In this document: piece by piece, positions 1 through 7,955 of the stretch
Position numbering within the stretch: position 1 is the first letter of the stretch
Layout: each line of letters starts with the position of its first letter
NCBI GenBank assembly: GCA_021780105.1
Contig: JAJXZJ010000023.1
Span: forward strand, 1 to 64,000
Reading direction: 5' to 3'
Source of the DNA: a bacterium
GTDB taxonomy: Bacteria > Verrucomicrobiota > Verrucomicrobiia > Limisphaerales > J093
Length of the DNA stretch: 64,000 nucleotides
Position numbers and translations under genes: made by a program
Notes under the pieces: model-generated
Told to the model about the DNA's origin: nothing
Database searches by the model: none
The model's input: only the letters and a program-made list of their open reading frames with translations

Positions 1-92
1 TGATGTCTCTGTCGTTTCGCTTTCATTTGGTTGTCTGTTGTTTTTCTACCGCCCTCGCGGACGGCTGTCCATCAGACACCCAAAAGTCTTAC

Positions 93-929
93 TTAGCCAC
101 TGGTCCGAATTTCGGGGACAAGCTCAAATTTCCATTCTGTGCGCAATTCAGTAAATAGTCGAGGATGGTGTCGGTGTCCATGGAATAGGAAGTCAGTACC
201 GAAACGCCCCGCCAGATCGACGATTTCCGCCCCCTCTTCAATGCAGGATACATCTTCAATCGGAGTTGGGTAGGTATAGTTAAATGGATGATGATGAACC
301 ATCAACAGTTTCCATCCCGGAGCGGAACTAAATTTTTTAAAAGCACATTCGATCCATTTCAATTGCTCGTCCCCGATACGACCATGCCGGTAAGTTCGCT
401 CTGCTGCGCAGAAGAAACCACTATTTAAGACAAAAAGTGCGTGGTTATCAGCTTGAAACACACCACTGCCGGGGACGGGCCCCTCCAGAACGCAATTCTT
501 CACCGGCGCATAAAGACCACCGATTGTCGCAGCAACATGATCGTAAGCTTCATCAGCAGGGAATGGTGCCCTTTCTATTCCCAACTCACAGATTCTCCAA
601 TTTGTGTCATGGTTGCCATAGGTAAAAAAGATGTTGTTACGGGAAATGCCAAGATCATCAGCAATCCCCAACACCATTTCAACGCACCCTTTGAACTCCC
701 CCGGTGACGCAATCGAGGTAAGATCACCGGGAACGAAAAGAGCGGTTGGTTTCTCGGTGAGTTTCTTGACTGTAGCGACAAGCCCGTCACGTCGAGACGT
801 TCGTTTTGGCGAACCATCACCTGGCTGTTTTCCATTCACGCGAAACTCAGGCGAATCCGCCAACTGTCCGAAATGAATGTCGGCCAATACAAGAAACGTA
901 AATGGCTTTGTTGTTTTTTCAGAGCTCAT
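93..929 (-). CDS. Calcineurin-like metallophosphoesterase
   Basis: This is a cytoplasmic metal-dependent phosphohydrolase of unknown substrate, with no signal peptide. All the family's metal-binding motifs appear in order: ADIHFG near the N-terminus, PGDLT, the GNHD block, HHHPF and finally GHRHHP. An ATG at 950 also exists, but it lies in sequence shared with the aberrant tail of hsdM, so I prefer the ATG at 929 (about 278 residues). The protein ends abruptly about 20 residues after GHRHHP, so the last beta strand may be replaced. Its base composition is clearly less GC-rich than the housekeeping genes nearby, which suggests acquisition together with the restriction locus. The family call is firm; the role is unknown. 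Confidence 0.85.
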   Translation of the reverse strand: MSSEKTTKPFTFLVLADIHFGQLADSPEFRVNGKQPGDGSPKRTSRRDGLVATVKKLTEKPTALFVPGDLTSIASPGEFKGCVEMVLGIADDLGISRNNIFFTYGNHDTNWRICELGIERAPFPADEAYDHVAATIGGLYAPVKNCVLEGPVPGSGVFQADNHALFVLNSGFFCAAERTYRHGRIGDEQLKWIECAFKKFSSAPGWKLLMVHHHPFNYTYPTPIEDVSCIEEGAEIVDLAGRFGTDFLFHGHRHHPRLFTELRTEWKFELVPEIRTSG

Positions 930-1117
930 TTTTCTTAATTGAGGTGCCATCGCTCCGCAATCCGCATGATATTAATCAACGCGGCTCTGGGCGAGAGGTG
1001 ATGGATGAAATGTTGAATCCAGGCGTAGTTGGCGTTGTTCACCGGCGGCATCCCGAATTTCCAGCGCACGTCCTGCCGCAGATTTTCGCCGCCCCAATCG
1101 CTCATGTTGAACGGCGG

Positions 1118-1216
1118 GTGGAGTTCGGTTTCACCGACACTCCTGCGGTTAGGCTTCACCAGGATTGTTTTCGCGCTCCCGCGCGTTGCAGTGGCGAGGT
1201 CCTTTCGGACGGGCAC
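1118..1216 (-). repeat. In-frame insert A in hsdM (splits NPPF motif)
   Basis: Between the codons for ADF and PPFNMS, where HsdM normally has about four residues, there are about 33 foreign codons ending in GETELH. The catalytic Asn codon is replaced by His. On the minus strand the insert contains ACTGCAACGCGCG then GG then AGCGCGAA, a GC-rich stretch with a small CGCGC/GCGCG stem. Nearly the same stretch occurs in insert B. Boundaries are estimated by comparison with remembered HsdM sequence. Confidence 0.6.
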
Positions 1217-1427
1217 AAAATCGGCCTTGAGGTCGGGATGCAAATCCGCGCGGAAGCTGTCGGCGTTGCGCGGGCCGAGATTGGCGTCAATGCCGCGAAT
1301 GGCGAGGTTCATCCGCGCCAGTTTCCAGGTGGTGTAGTTGGATTCCTGCCCGTAAACCGCGATGTCGCCCACGCGTCCGCCGTGTTCTTCCACGAATTTT
1401 TCCGATTGCACGAACATGCCGCCCGAA

Positions 1428-1523
1428 GTGCTTGCGCACGGCCACCTTTTCCCACGAACGCGCTGGATTTGGCTACGGTTCATTCGCAGATTGCGGCAGT
1501 TCATATTGCCCGACCGCAAAGTC
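1428..1523 (-). repeat. In-frame insert C in hsdM (destroys SAM-binding loop)
   Basis: The stretch after MLEPYKGRV should read roughly YDPCCGSGGMF. It is replaced by about 32 unrelated codons rich in Asn, Arg and Gln before rejoining at SGGMF. The frame is preserved. The insert does not obviously share the core of inserts A and B, so it may be a different element. Boundaries are approximate. Confidence 0.55.
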
Positions 1524-1732
1524 TCGAACACGCGGCCTTTGTAGGGTTCGAGCATGGCGACGATTACCTGCACGACGCATTGCGGGGTGTAGAACTCGCC
1601 GCCGCCCTTGCCTTCCGCGCTGGCGAACTTGCCGAGAAAGTATTCATAGACGCGCCCGAGCACATCCTTGGACTTCGCCGCCGATTCGTTGAAGCCGATG
1701 TTGCTGATGATGTCCACGAGTCCGCCGAGCCG

Positions 1733-1807
1733 GACGTGGTCTCTCGCTCCGCAAAAGTCCTGCCGATGGCTTTCGCAGATACGGTTCGCGCTGGCGCGCG
1801 TTGCAGT
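1733..1807 (-). repeat. In-frame insert B in hsdM
   Basis: About 25-28 extra codons separate ARPSLD from [13 protein letters not shown], two blocks that are adjacent in ordinary HsdM. On the minus strand the insert starts with ACTGCAACGCGCG, CC, AGCGCGAA. This differs from insert A only at the two loop bases, after which the two diverge. The shared start and preserved frame suggest copies of a dispersed palindromic element. Boundaries are approximate. Confidence 0.55.
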
Positions 1808-2303
1808 GTCGAGGCTGGGCCGGGCGTAATCGCGCGGGAGAACACCCTTAAGCGTGGGATTTTCCCGTTCGATGGCAATCATTGCCTCGTCAATGACCTT
1901 GCCAATCTCCGGCGACTTGGCTTTGGCCTTGATGGTGTGCCAGCGGGCTTCGGGCGGCAGCCAGAAGACATTCGCGGCCAGATATTTGGCTTCCCAAGCC
2001 CGCCACGAGAATGTTGCCCCAGAATTGACGTTCGCTTCGCGAATTGTGGTGTCGAGATTCTCGGCTGCGTCGGCGCGCTGCGGTTCGTCCTTGATGAACC
2101 ATTCGCTCTTGGGATCGGAGAAGCCGAACAGCAGTTGCTCGCGTTTTTCCTCGAAGGCGTTGGAGATGTATTTCAGGAAGATGAGGCCGAGGCAGACGTG
2201 CTTGTATTCCGAGGCGTCCATGTGGCCGCGCATCTTGTCGGCGGCGGCCCAGAGATGGGCTTCGAAGTCCAGGGCGGCATCTTTCACGACAGATCCGGTA
2301 AGT

Positions 2304-2945
2304 TTAGCCACGGTTTCTCCTTTGGCTGCGCACGCGGTAGAGCCGCTCGGTGAAACCGCCTTCTTCGACGAAGTTTTTTTCCAATGTGGCTATCTGGCGG
2401 TCGAGCAGGCTGCACGCTACCGCGAGGAGGGCCAATGCACCGTTAGCCGAGATTTCAGCATAGGTGGACTTTGTGGACTGAATGGACTCTCTGGACTTCT
2501 GTTTCGATCCGCATTGTCCACCCGGTCCATGCCGTCCATCGTGTCCATCATGAACCGTCCGCGCCCAGGCCGCCACGTCATCCGCCGTGGCGGGACGCGC
2601 CGCTATGAGTTCCGCCCGGCGCGCGTCTTCGCGCGGCCACTGCGCCAGCCCGCGCTGCCGCAAATAATCCTCATAGTCCAGCCGCAGTTCCTCCAGGCTC
2701 GCCCGCGCCACGTTCGTCAGCTTGAGTTCCGTTTTCTTGGATGTGCCGCTCGCCTGGCTGCCCTCCGCGATGTTCTGCACGCCCGAACGCGCCGCCTGCA
2801 CCATCTGGTCATGCGTGCGGCTGCGTCTCTCAATGTAGCGGTCGCAGAAACGCACCGTCACATCGTAGGCCAGTTGCGCCACCTGAAAGCTTTTCAACTT
2901 CCGGTAGCCGCCATGCAGCGGAATCAGTTGTTCCGGTTCATTCAT
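2304..2945 (-). CDS. Four-helix-bundle protein (S23/suffix-domain type) of the restriction locus
   Basis: The N-terminal 120 residues match the four-helix bundle family related to the 23S rRNA intervening-sequence protein, including [53 protein letters not shown] and [14 protein letters not shown]. Members with a C-terminal suffix are often found beside type I restriction genes, and here the gene overlaps hsdM by 8 bp. The ATG at 2945 directly follows the stop of an upstream remnant (TGAATG). The region from about residue 150 to 190 is low-complexity and may be a local rearrangement; it is followed by a leucine-rich end ([18 protein letters not shown]). Its biochemical role is unknown; a structural or RNA-binding part in the restriction locus is only a guess. 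Confidence 0.7.
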   Translation of the reverse strand: MNEPEQLIPLHGGYRKLKSFQVAQLAYDVTVRFCDRYIERRSRTHDQMVQAARSGVQNIAEGSQASGTSKKTELKLTNVARASLEELRLDYEDYLRQRGLAQWPREDARRAELIAARPATADDVAAWARTVHDGHDGRHGPGGQCGSKQKSRESIQSTKSTYAEISANGALALLAVACSLLDRQIATLEKNFVEEGGFTERLYRVRSQRRNRG

Positions 2946-3040
2946 TTCACCTTTTGCGCCTCCAGCCATTTCAACGCCGCCGGATGTTTCTCCCACGCTG
3001 CGCGCACGACATCGGCGAAACAGATCGCCTCTCCCTGCTG
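2946..3040 (-). pseudogene. C-terminal remnant of an unidentified gene upstream of the four-helix gene
   Basis: One minus-strand frame reads like a genuine protein end (GEAICFADVVRAAWEKHP followed by [12 protein letters not shown] and stop). The stop is immediately followed by the ATG of the four-helix gene, as expected for a neighbouring operon gene. No start codon or credible continuation is present upstream, where the sequence becomes the radical-SAM-like fragment on the other strand. I do not recognise the family. Confidence 0.4.
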
Positions 3041-3048
3041 CCGGGCGC

Positions 3049-3130
3049 ATAGACTGGGCCAACGACCGTCTGCGTCTCGTTGTCGCTGCTGCGCGCAACA
3101 TCAATTGCTTCTACTGCCACAACGAGGGGC
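3049..3130 (+). pseudogene. Possible fragment of a MoaA-like radical SAM gene
   Basis: The plus strand reads DWANDRLRLVVAAA then RNINCFYCHNEGQ. This matches the start of the radical SAM core, where CxxxCxxC binds the iron-sulfur cluster and is often followed by HNEG. The first cysteine is replaced by Arg (CGC, one transition from TGC), so this copy could not bind a normal cluster. There is no start codon and no recognisable continuation. It could be a remnant or chance; the length of the match makes chance less attractive. Confidence 0.3.
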
Positions 3131-3515
3131 AAATCGCCAATGGAGCCTTTGCCCAGATCAAATGCCCCGACAATCTCGGACGATTCCTTTTGCGTTTGCA
3201 TGGTTTCCACGCCCGGCCATTCCTGCCTGACCGTCTTCAAGGGCGTGACTGGTATCGTAGCGGTCATTGGCGGGTGTGAAAACAGAAATTTTGCCTTTGC
3301 CGGACGCAACTGGCTGGCCATTTGAAGATTGCCCATGGGAAGGCCGATTGATCTGCATCATAATCCATAACGCTAATTATCGAATTCATGCTTGCTGTTA
3401 CTTTGAGTGCCGCCCTTGCACACCCGGCGGAATGGCCCAAATTCCTTGTGGAATCCTCTCAATGCAAAGGGCTTGGTTGGAGTTCCAGAAAGCAACCCAA
3501 ACGAAAGGTAAAACA

Positions 3516-3992
3516 ATGGGATACGCAAACATCTCGGCCGAGATCAGCGACGCTGATCTGCAAAGCATCAAGGACGCACTGGCTGCCATTCGCACCAAGC
3601 TGCCGTTCCTGATCACCCTCACCAAGGCGGAACGCAAGTCACAGCGCCGCAGCGGCCCCAAAAGCCGCGGGTTCCTGGAAAACTGCCTCACCGCCGCCCA
3701 GAACAATCCGAATGTCATCCCCGCCGACGTGAGCGTGGTGGAGATGACCAAGGACGTGCGGCTGTGGACGGCACTGGATGAGGTGAGCAGCGCCATCGCC
3801 CAGCTTGCCTCCGACGTGCAGGACACGCGGATGGCGTTGGGCACCGAGGCGCAAAATGGCGCCTCGCAGGTGTATGCGTTGATCAAGGCGGCATCGCAGC
3901 GCTCGCCGGGGTTGAAACCGGTGTATGAGGAGTTGCGCAAACGCTACGCGCGCAACGGCCAGAAGACGCCGGCAACACCCGCGAAGGTTTGA
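3516..3992 (+). CDS. Small helical protein of unknown function
   Basis: The 158-residue product begins MGYANISAEISDADLQSI and is predicted to be nearly all alpha-helical, with no signal peptide or membrane segment. An AAAGGT ribosome-binding site lies 6 bases before the ATG at 3516, which supports this start over upstream in-frame codons. A basic, Ser-rich stretch follows residue 40, and the C-terminus is rich in Lys, Arg and Pro. I recall similar proteins of this length in Verrucomicrobiota and Bacteroidota but know no function. It is followed by a good terminator, so it is probably transcribed alone. Confidence 0.7.
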   Translation: MGYANISAEISDADLQSIKDALAAIRTKLPFLITLTKAERKSQRRSGPKSRGFLENCLTAAQNNPNVIPADVSVVEMTKDVRLWTALDEVSSAIAQLASDVQDTRMALGTEAQNGASQVYALIKAASQRSPGLKPVYEELRKRYARNGQKTPATPAKV

Positions 3993-4021
3993 TTCCGGCC
4001 GGGACGGGAACTGAAACGCGG

Positions 4022-4052
4022 CGGGGTCCATGCTGAATGGCCCCGTCGTTTT
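4022..4052 (+). terminator. Rho-independent terminator after the small helical protein
   Basis: CGGGGTCCAT pairs with ATGGCCCCG (one bulged T) around a short loop, followed by TCGTTTT. It lies 30 bases after the stop codon at 3992. Confidence 0.7.
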
Positions 4053-4133
4053 GTATCAGAAGCCATTGACATCAGACACGATATGGCGATGACTGTTTGC
4101 CAATCGGTGACGCCTGCCAAAGAACCGACGATG

Positions 4134-4406
4134 ACCACCCAGGAAGCGCATGGGCTTCCTGAATTGTCTTCGCTGCTTGTCCAACAGTCACGCGCGACGC
4201 TTCCAGTGTCCTCGTTGACCGTTGAACAGTCACGCGTGTTTCTTCAGTGGTCATTGTTGCTTGTTCTGGAGCCACGCGCGCGTCCTTGGCAAGCATCGTT
4301 GACCCTTCCGTGGTCCTCGTTGCCGGTTGAAGAGCCGTGCGCCGCTCTTGAAGTGTCTTCGTTGACACTTGAACAAACACGCGCGGCTGTTCGGCGGTCA
4401 TCGGCG
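4134..4406 (+). repeat. Array of about 13 imperfect 21-bp repeats
   Basis: From 4155 the sequence divides cleanly into 21-base units. Units ending TCGTTG or TCGCTG alternate with units ending CACGCG, giving a 42-base higher-order period. Typical cores are CTTGAAGTGTCTTCGTTG and GAACAGTCACGCG. Because 21 is a multiple of three, both strands stay open and encode heptad-like repeats (minus strand: TTEETRV, TVQRSTR, TLEASRV, TVGQAAK). The array is intergenic, between the helical protein and the adenosyltransferase. No unit is identical to its neighbour, so it is not a CRISPR. Confidence 0.8.
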
Positions 4407-4446
4407 GCCCTTTGGGTGGCGCAATTACCGTTTGCATTGGCGTAAA

Positions 4447-4998
4447 TCAATCTGGACGCCTCGGCTTCCGCTTCACGGGCGCGTCCGCCTCGCGCGCCAG
4501 CAGCCAGAGCACGTCGGCGAGGCGGTTGAGGAAGGTGATGATCTCGTCGTTGCCCAACTGACCCGACTCGTGCAGCGCACAGACGCGACGTTCGGCGCGG
4601 CGACAAACGGTGCGGGCCATTTCCAGTGCGGCGCCGGCGGGCGTTTCGCCGGGCATCGCCCAACCGCTGAACGTGTGGCGCGCCTCCAATTGAGCGGCCA
4701 GCGTGTCGAGCTTCGCCGTCAATTCCGGCGTGACGAGGCGGAAACCGTCCTTCACGTAGCGCGGGCGGTCCGCCGCATCCGTGGCGAGTTCGCCCATGAC
4801 AACGACCAGGTCCTGCTGGATGCCAAGCAGGCGCCGGCGCAAGGCGACGGGTTTCGCCGTGGCGCGGGCCAGGCCGAACGCGGCGTTCAATTCGTCCACG
4901 CAGCCGTAGGCCTCGACGCGCGGATGGTTCTTCGACACACGCCGGTTATACATGAGGCCGGTGGTGCCGCGGTCGCCAGTTCGGGTGACAATGCTCAT
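4447..4998 (-). CDS. Cob(I)yrinic acid a,c-diamide adenosyltransferase (PduO type)
   Basis: This enzyme transfers the adenosyl group from ATP to cob(I)alamin to make coenzyme B12. The 183-residue length and motifs are typical of the PduO family: TRTGDRGTTGLMYNRRV at the N-terminus for ATP binding, VEAYGCVDELNAAFGLA, the CRRAERRV block, and a final FLNRLADVLWLLAREAD helix. It is cytoplasmic. It is divergent from the dUTPase-like gene, with about 150 bases between them. I see no cobalamin riboswitch in front of it. Confidence 0.92.
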   Translation of the reverse strand: MSIVTRTGDRGTTGLMYNRRVSKNHPRVEAYGCVDELNAAFGLARATAKPVALRRRLLGIQQDLVVVMGELATDAADRPRYVKDGFRLVTPELTAKLDTLAAQLEARHTFSGWAMPGETPAGAALEMARTVCRRAERRVCALHESGQLGNDEIITFLNRLADVLWLLAREADAPVKRKPRRPD

Positions 4999-5147
4999 CG
5001 TGGATGTGCTCGGATCAAGCGTTCAACGACACTAGCCGACGACCAGCGCGCGCGCAAAACCCTTCTGCGCGCCGGGCGGCCTGGCGTGGAGCGTCCGTCC
5101 CCGGAAAACGGGCTTGCTTCCGCCGGGGCCGGCTTGATTCTTGGCGC

Positions 5148-5528
5148 ATGGCAGAACCAGACCAGTTGCGGGAGTTGTTCCGGATGCAGCGCGCGTTGAA
5201 CGAGCGCATCGGCGTCCATACCGAGGGCATGAGCGAGGCGGACAAGACCAAGTGGGTGTTGAACTATTGCCGCGCCATGAACCAGGAGATCGCCGAACTG
5301 ACGGACAGCGTGCCGTGGAAATGGTGGGCGAAGTATCAGCAATTCGACGAGCAAAACGCCCGCGTCGAGGTGGTGGACCTGCTCCACTTCCTCATCAGTC
5401 TGGCACAGGTGTTGGGCATGGGCGCCGACGACGTGTTCCAGGCTTACGTGAAGAAGAACGCGGTCAACTTCCAGCGTCAGGAAACCGGCTACGCGCAGAA
5501 GGACGAGAACGACTCGCGGCACATCTGA
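5148..5528 (+). CDS. dUTP diphosphatase-like protein (all-alpha, MazG-related)
   Basis: The product is a 126-residue all-helical nucleotide pyrophosphohydrolase of the dimeric dUTPase/MazG superfamily, which hydrolyses dUTP (or a related NTP) to the monophosphate. Recognition rests on NQEIAELTDSVPWKWWAK and the metal-binding helix VEVVDLLHFLISLAQVLGM, followed by FQAYVKKNAVNFQRQ. The acidic residues Glu-x-x-Glu (QEIAE) and ExxD (EVVD) are present. It is the first gene of a plus-strand run and is followed 11 bases later by the phosphoribosyltransferase gene, so the two probably share a nucleotide-salvage or cleaning role. Confidence 0.82.
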   Translation: MAEPDQLRELFRMQRALNERIGVHTEGMSEADKTKWVLNYCRAMNQEIAELTDSVPWKWWAKYQQFDEQNARVEVVDLLHFLISLAQVLGMGADDVFQAYVKKNAVNFQRQETGYAQKDENDSRHI

Positions 5529-5539
5529 CCACCCGCCAC

Positions 5540-6121
5540 ATGGCCTCCCCTGCCCCGCCGCCATCAACGAATCCCGTCCCCGCCCGCTGGCGCGCGGAAC
5601 TGCGCGACGTGCTCATCACCGAGGCGCAAATCAAACGCCGTGTCGCTGCGATGGCACGGACGCTGGTCCGCGACTACGCGGGGCGCGATCTGACGGTTGT
5701 GGCGCTGCTCACCGGGACGGTGATGTTTCTGGCGGACCTGTTGCGCCGGCTGGACATCCCGCTGCAACTCGATTTCATGGGCGTTTCCAGTTACCGCGCC
5801 GGCACCGAATCCGGCCGGCTGGTTTACACCAAGAAATTACGGCTCGGCATCCAGGGCCGCGATGTGCTGCTGGTGGACGACATCCTCGACACGGGCCGCA
5901 CGCTGGCCAGCGTGTCGGCGCGCCTGCGCCGCCTCCGGCCGCGCTCGCTCCGCACCTGCGTGCTGCTGGACAAACCCGCGCGCCGCGTCGCGCCGGTCAC
6001 CGCCGATTACGTGGGCTTCGTCATCCCGGATGTCTTCGTCGTCGGCTACGGCCTGGACTTTGCGGAACGCTACCGCAACCTGCCGTTCGTCGGCGTGCTC
6101 ACGTCCGCCTCGCGCGGCTAA
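5540..6121 (+). CDS. hpt: Hypoxanthine phosphoribosyltransferase
   Basis: This cytoplasmic purine-salvage enzyme converts hypoxanthine (and usually guanine) plus PRPP to the nucleotide. The PRPP-binding motif DVLLVDDILDTGRTL is at about residues 108-122. Other type-specific blocks are VVALLTGTVMFLADLLRRL, DFMGVSSYRAGTESG, and the C-terminal DYVGFVIPDVFVVGYGLDFAERYRNLP. The 193 residues include a Pro-rich N-terminal extension of about 15 residues. It follows the dUTPase-like gene by 11 bases. Confidence 0.93.
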   Translation: MASPAPPPSTNPVPARWRAELRDVLITEAQIKRRVAAMARTLVRDYAGRDLTVVALLTGTVMFLADLLRRLDIPLQLDFMGVSSYRAGTESGRLVYTKKLRLGIQGRDVLLVDDILDTGRTLASVSARLRRLRPRSLRTCVLLDKPARRVAPVTADYVGFVIPDVFVVGYGLDFAERYRNLPFVGVLTSASRG

Positions 6122-6148
6122 GGCGCGGCCTGATGCCCGCCCGCTGTC

Positions 6149-6565
6149 TCAATCGAGCCCGCACTGCAATCTCGGCCAGCCACCCGCGGCCGGCGTCGCG
6201 TTGTGCGCCTCGCCACCTTCCAGCCGGTTCAACCACGTCGCAATGAGCCGGTCGGCGGCGGTCGAATCCAGGCCCAGATGACCGGCCGGGTAGTTCGCCA
6301 GTCGGGTGCGCGCCAGCCGTAACAACGCCATCGCCGGCCCCGCCCGGCCTTTTTCCACGTGAACAAAGGCCCCGGCGAGTTGGATTAATGCCTTGAAAAA
6401 ATCGCCTTCCGGGCCGTCCCGCCGCGGCAACCAGTCCCTTTCCAGAACCTCGTGGGCCGCAAAAAATCTTCCGGCGTTGAAGTGATCGAAGAAAGCACGA
6501 TAACCGGCCGGCACCGGCGCGCCGGCGACGACATTTGCCCTGGCAGTATCCACACTCACGCCCAC
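6149..6565 (-). CDS. DUF309 domain protein
   Basis: The 138-residue protein carries the DUF309 signature FNAGRFFAAHEVLERDWLP, followed by FFKALIQLAGAFVHVEKG. This is a compact alpha-helical fold with conserved His, Glu and Trp that resembles a metal or ligand site, but its function is unknown. It is divergent from ribD, and the 115-base gap must hold both promoters. Family members occur near riboflavin genes in some other bacteria, but that alone does not show a role. Confidence 0.82.
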   Translation of the reverse strand: MGVSVDTARANVVAGAPVPAGYRAFFDHFNAGRFFAAHEVLERDWLPRRDGPEGDFFKALIQLAGAFVHVEKGRAGPAMALLRLARTRLANYPAGHLGLDSTAADRLIATWLNRLEGGEAHNATPAAGGWPRLQCGLD

Positions 6566-6680
6566 AACGAAACCCGGCGGGCGCGCAAGTCAAGTGGCGC
6601 GGCCGCCTTCCACCCAATTCTCGTTGCCGGCCGGCGGGTCTTTTCGTCATGCTCCGCCAGAGCGTGATCATCCCGACCCC

Positions 6681-7844
6681 ATGAAAACTGCCGCCCACCC
6701 CGACGCCGCGGGTCTCGCCCGTGACGAGCGTTACCTCCGGCTCGCATTGCGGCTGGCGCAGCGCGCCCGCGGCAACACGTCGCCGAATCCGATGGTTGGC
6801 GCGGTGCTGGTCAAAGCCGGCCGCATCATCGGTCGCGGCTGGCATCATCACGCCGGCGCGCCCCACGCCGAAATCGAGGCCCTGCGCGATGCCGCGCGCC
6901 ACGGCGAATCGGTGCGCGGCGCGACGCTTTACGTCACGCTGGAACCGTGTTCGAGCCACGGCCGCACGCCCGCCTGCACGGACGCCATCATCGCCGCGGG
7001 TCTGCGGCGCGTCGTGGCCGCCGCCACCGATCCCAATCCACAACACGTCGGCCGGGGCTTCGGCCTCCTGCGGCAGGCCGGCATCGAGGTGGCTCACGGC
7101 TTGCTCGCCGCGGAGGCGACCCGGCTGAACGAGGTCTTCAACCACTGGATCGTCCGGCGCACGCCGTTTGTCACCGTCAAGGCGGCAATGACGCTCGACG
7201 GCAAAATCGCCACGGCCGCCGGCGAGTCGCAATGGATCACCGGCGAGACGGCGCGCGCCCACGGCATGAAGCTCCGCCGCGACGCGGACGCCGTGCTGGT
7301 CGGCATCAACACGGTGCTGGCGGACGATCCGGGCCTGACATTTCGCGGGCCACGCACCGAAACACGGGCCAACCCGCGACGGCGCGTGATCCTGGATTCA
7401 TTGGCCCGCACGCCGCTTTCCGCCAAGGTCGTGACGGACGAATCGGCCGCGCTGACCACCGTGGTCGTGACCAAGGCAGCGCCGGCCCGACGCGTGGCGG
7501 CGCTGGCGCGATGCGTTCGCGTGTTGACCGCTCCGGCGGAACGGACGCGCCGATGTGAAACTCCGCCGCGAATTGATCTCCGTTGGCTGTTGAAAACGCT
7601 GGGCGCCGAGGGCGTCACGAGCGTTCTGGTGGAAGGCGGCGGCGAAGTGAACGCGGCGTTTCTGGAACAGCGGCTGGCGAACCGCGTCGCCTTCTTCTAC
7701 GCGCCGAAAATCCTCGGCGGCCGCGACGCACGGAAAGGCGTGGCCGGCGCGGGGGCCACCGGCCGGAGGGACATGCTGTGGCTGCGCGACGTCGAGTCCC
7801 ACCGGCTGGGACCAGACCTGCTGCTGACGGCGCGGGCGGATTGA
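6681..7844 (+). CDS. ribD: Riboflavin biosynthesis deaminase/reductase RibD
   Basis: RibD is bifunctional and carries out the second and third steps of riboflavin synthesis: pyrimidine deamination, then NADPH-dependent reduction of the ribose side chain. The zinc-binding deaminase motif is complete (H62-A-E64, then C90 and C99 in LEPCSSHGRTPAC). The reductase domain follows from TVKAAMTLDGKIATAAGES through LVEGGGEVNAAFLEQRL. The total of 387 residues is normal. I chose the ATG at 6681 because the upstream extension has no homology and would overlap the divergent promoter region. ribE follows about 110 bases downstream. Confidence 0.95.
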   Translation: MKTAAHPDAAGLARDERYLRLALRLAQRARGNTSPNPMVGAVLVKAGRIIGRGWHHHAGAPHAEIEALRDAARHGESVRGATLYVTLEPCSSHGRTPACTDAIIAAGLRRVVAAATDPNPQHVGRGFGLLRQAGIEVAHGLLAAEATRLNEVFNHWIVRRTPFVTVKAAMTLDGKIATAAGESQWITGETARAHGMKLRRDADAVLVGINTVLADDPGLTFRGPRTETRANPRRRVILDSLARTPLSAKVVTDESAALTTVVVTKAAPARRVAALARCVRVLTAPAERTRRCETPPRIDLRWLLKTLGAEGVTSVLVEGGGEVNAAFLEQRLANRVAFFYAPKILGGRDARKGVAGAGATGRRDMLWLRDVESHRLGPDLLLTARAD

Positions 7845-7955
7845 CGCGCGTTTTCCAGTTTTCAAGTTCGTTGGTTTTCGGGTTCACTTCCCGCGGTGTG
7901 GCCCGGAAGCGACAACTTGCGGACGCGCCACCTGAAAACGTTAAACCGTCCAGCC

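Larger units (their letters stand above)
935..2311 (-). pseudogene. hsdM: Type I restriction methyltransferase HsdM, interrupted by in-frame inserts
   Basis: The N-terminal 150 residues are a standard HsdM helical domain ([30 protein letters not shown]). Later blocks ([57 protein letters not shown]) are also HsdM. Conserved stretches are separated by three foreign in-frame inserts of about 75-100 bp. One removes the DPxxGSGG S-adenosylmethionine loop down to SGG. Another splits the catalytic NPPF motif and leaves HPPF. After HHLSPR the protein switches to unrelated residues and stops, so the C-terminal third is missing. It starts with GTG behind a strong AGGAG site and overlaps the four-helix gene by 8 bp. 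Methyltransferase activity is almost certainly lost, although the frame is open throughout. Confidence 0.85.

Noticed and set aside
902-2353. Long plus-strand frame opposite hsdM (483 codons)
   Set aside because: It is the GC-rich shadow of hsdM; the minus strand carries clear HsdM motifs and a strong ribosome-binding site.
3080-3200. Minus-strand AFDLGKGSIG resembling the first RuvC motif of Cas9
   Set aside because: It is antisense to the radical-SAM-like motif, continues into unrelated residues, has no HNH or further Cas9 sequence, and no CRISPR array or cas genes occur in the window.
4134-4406. CRISPR array
   Set aside because: The 21-base units are contiguous and imperfect with no unique spacers, and no cas genes are present.
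4999-5147. Cobalamin riboswitch before the adenosyltransferase gene
   Set aside because: No B12-box-like sequence was recognised in the short divergent region.
7845-7955. FMN riboswitch before ribE
   Set aside because: The conserved RFN core elements are not visible, and the stretch is too short to hold the full aptamer.
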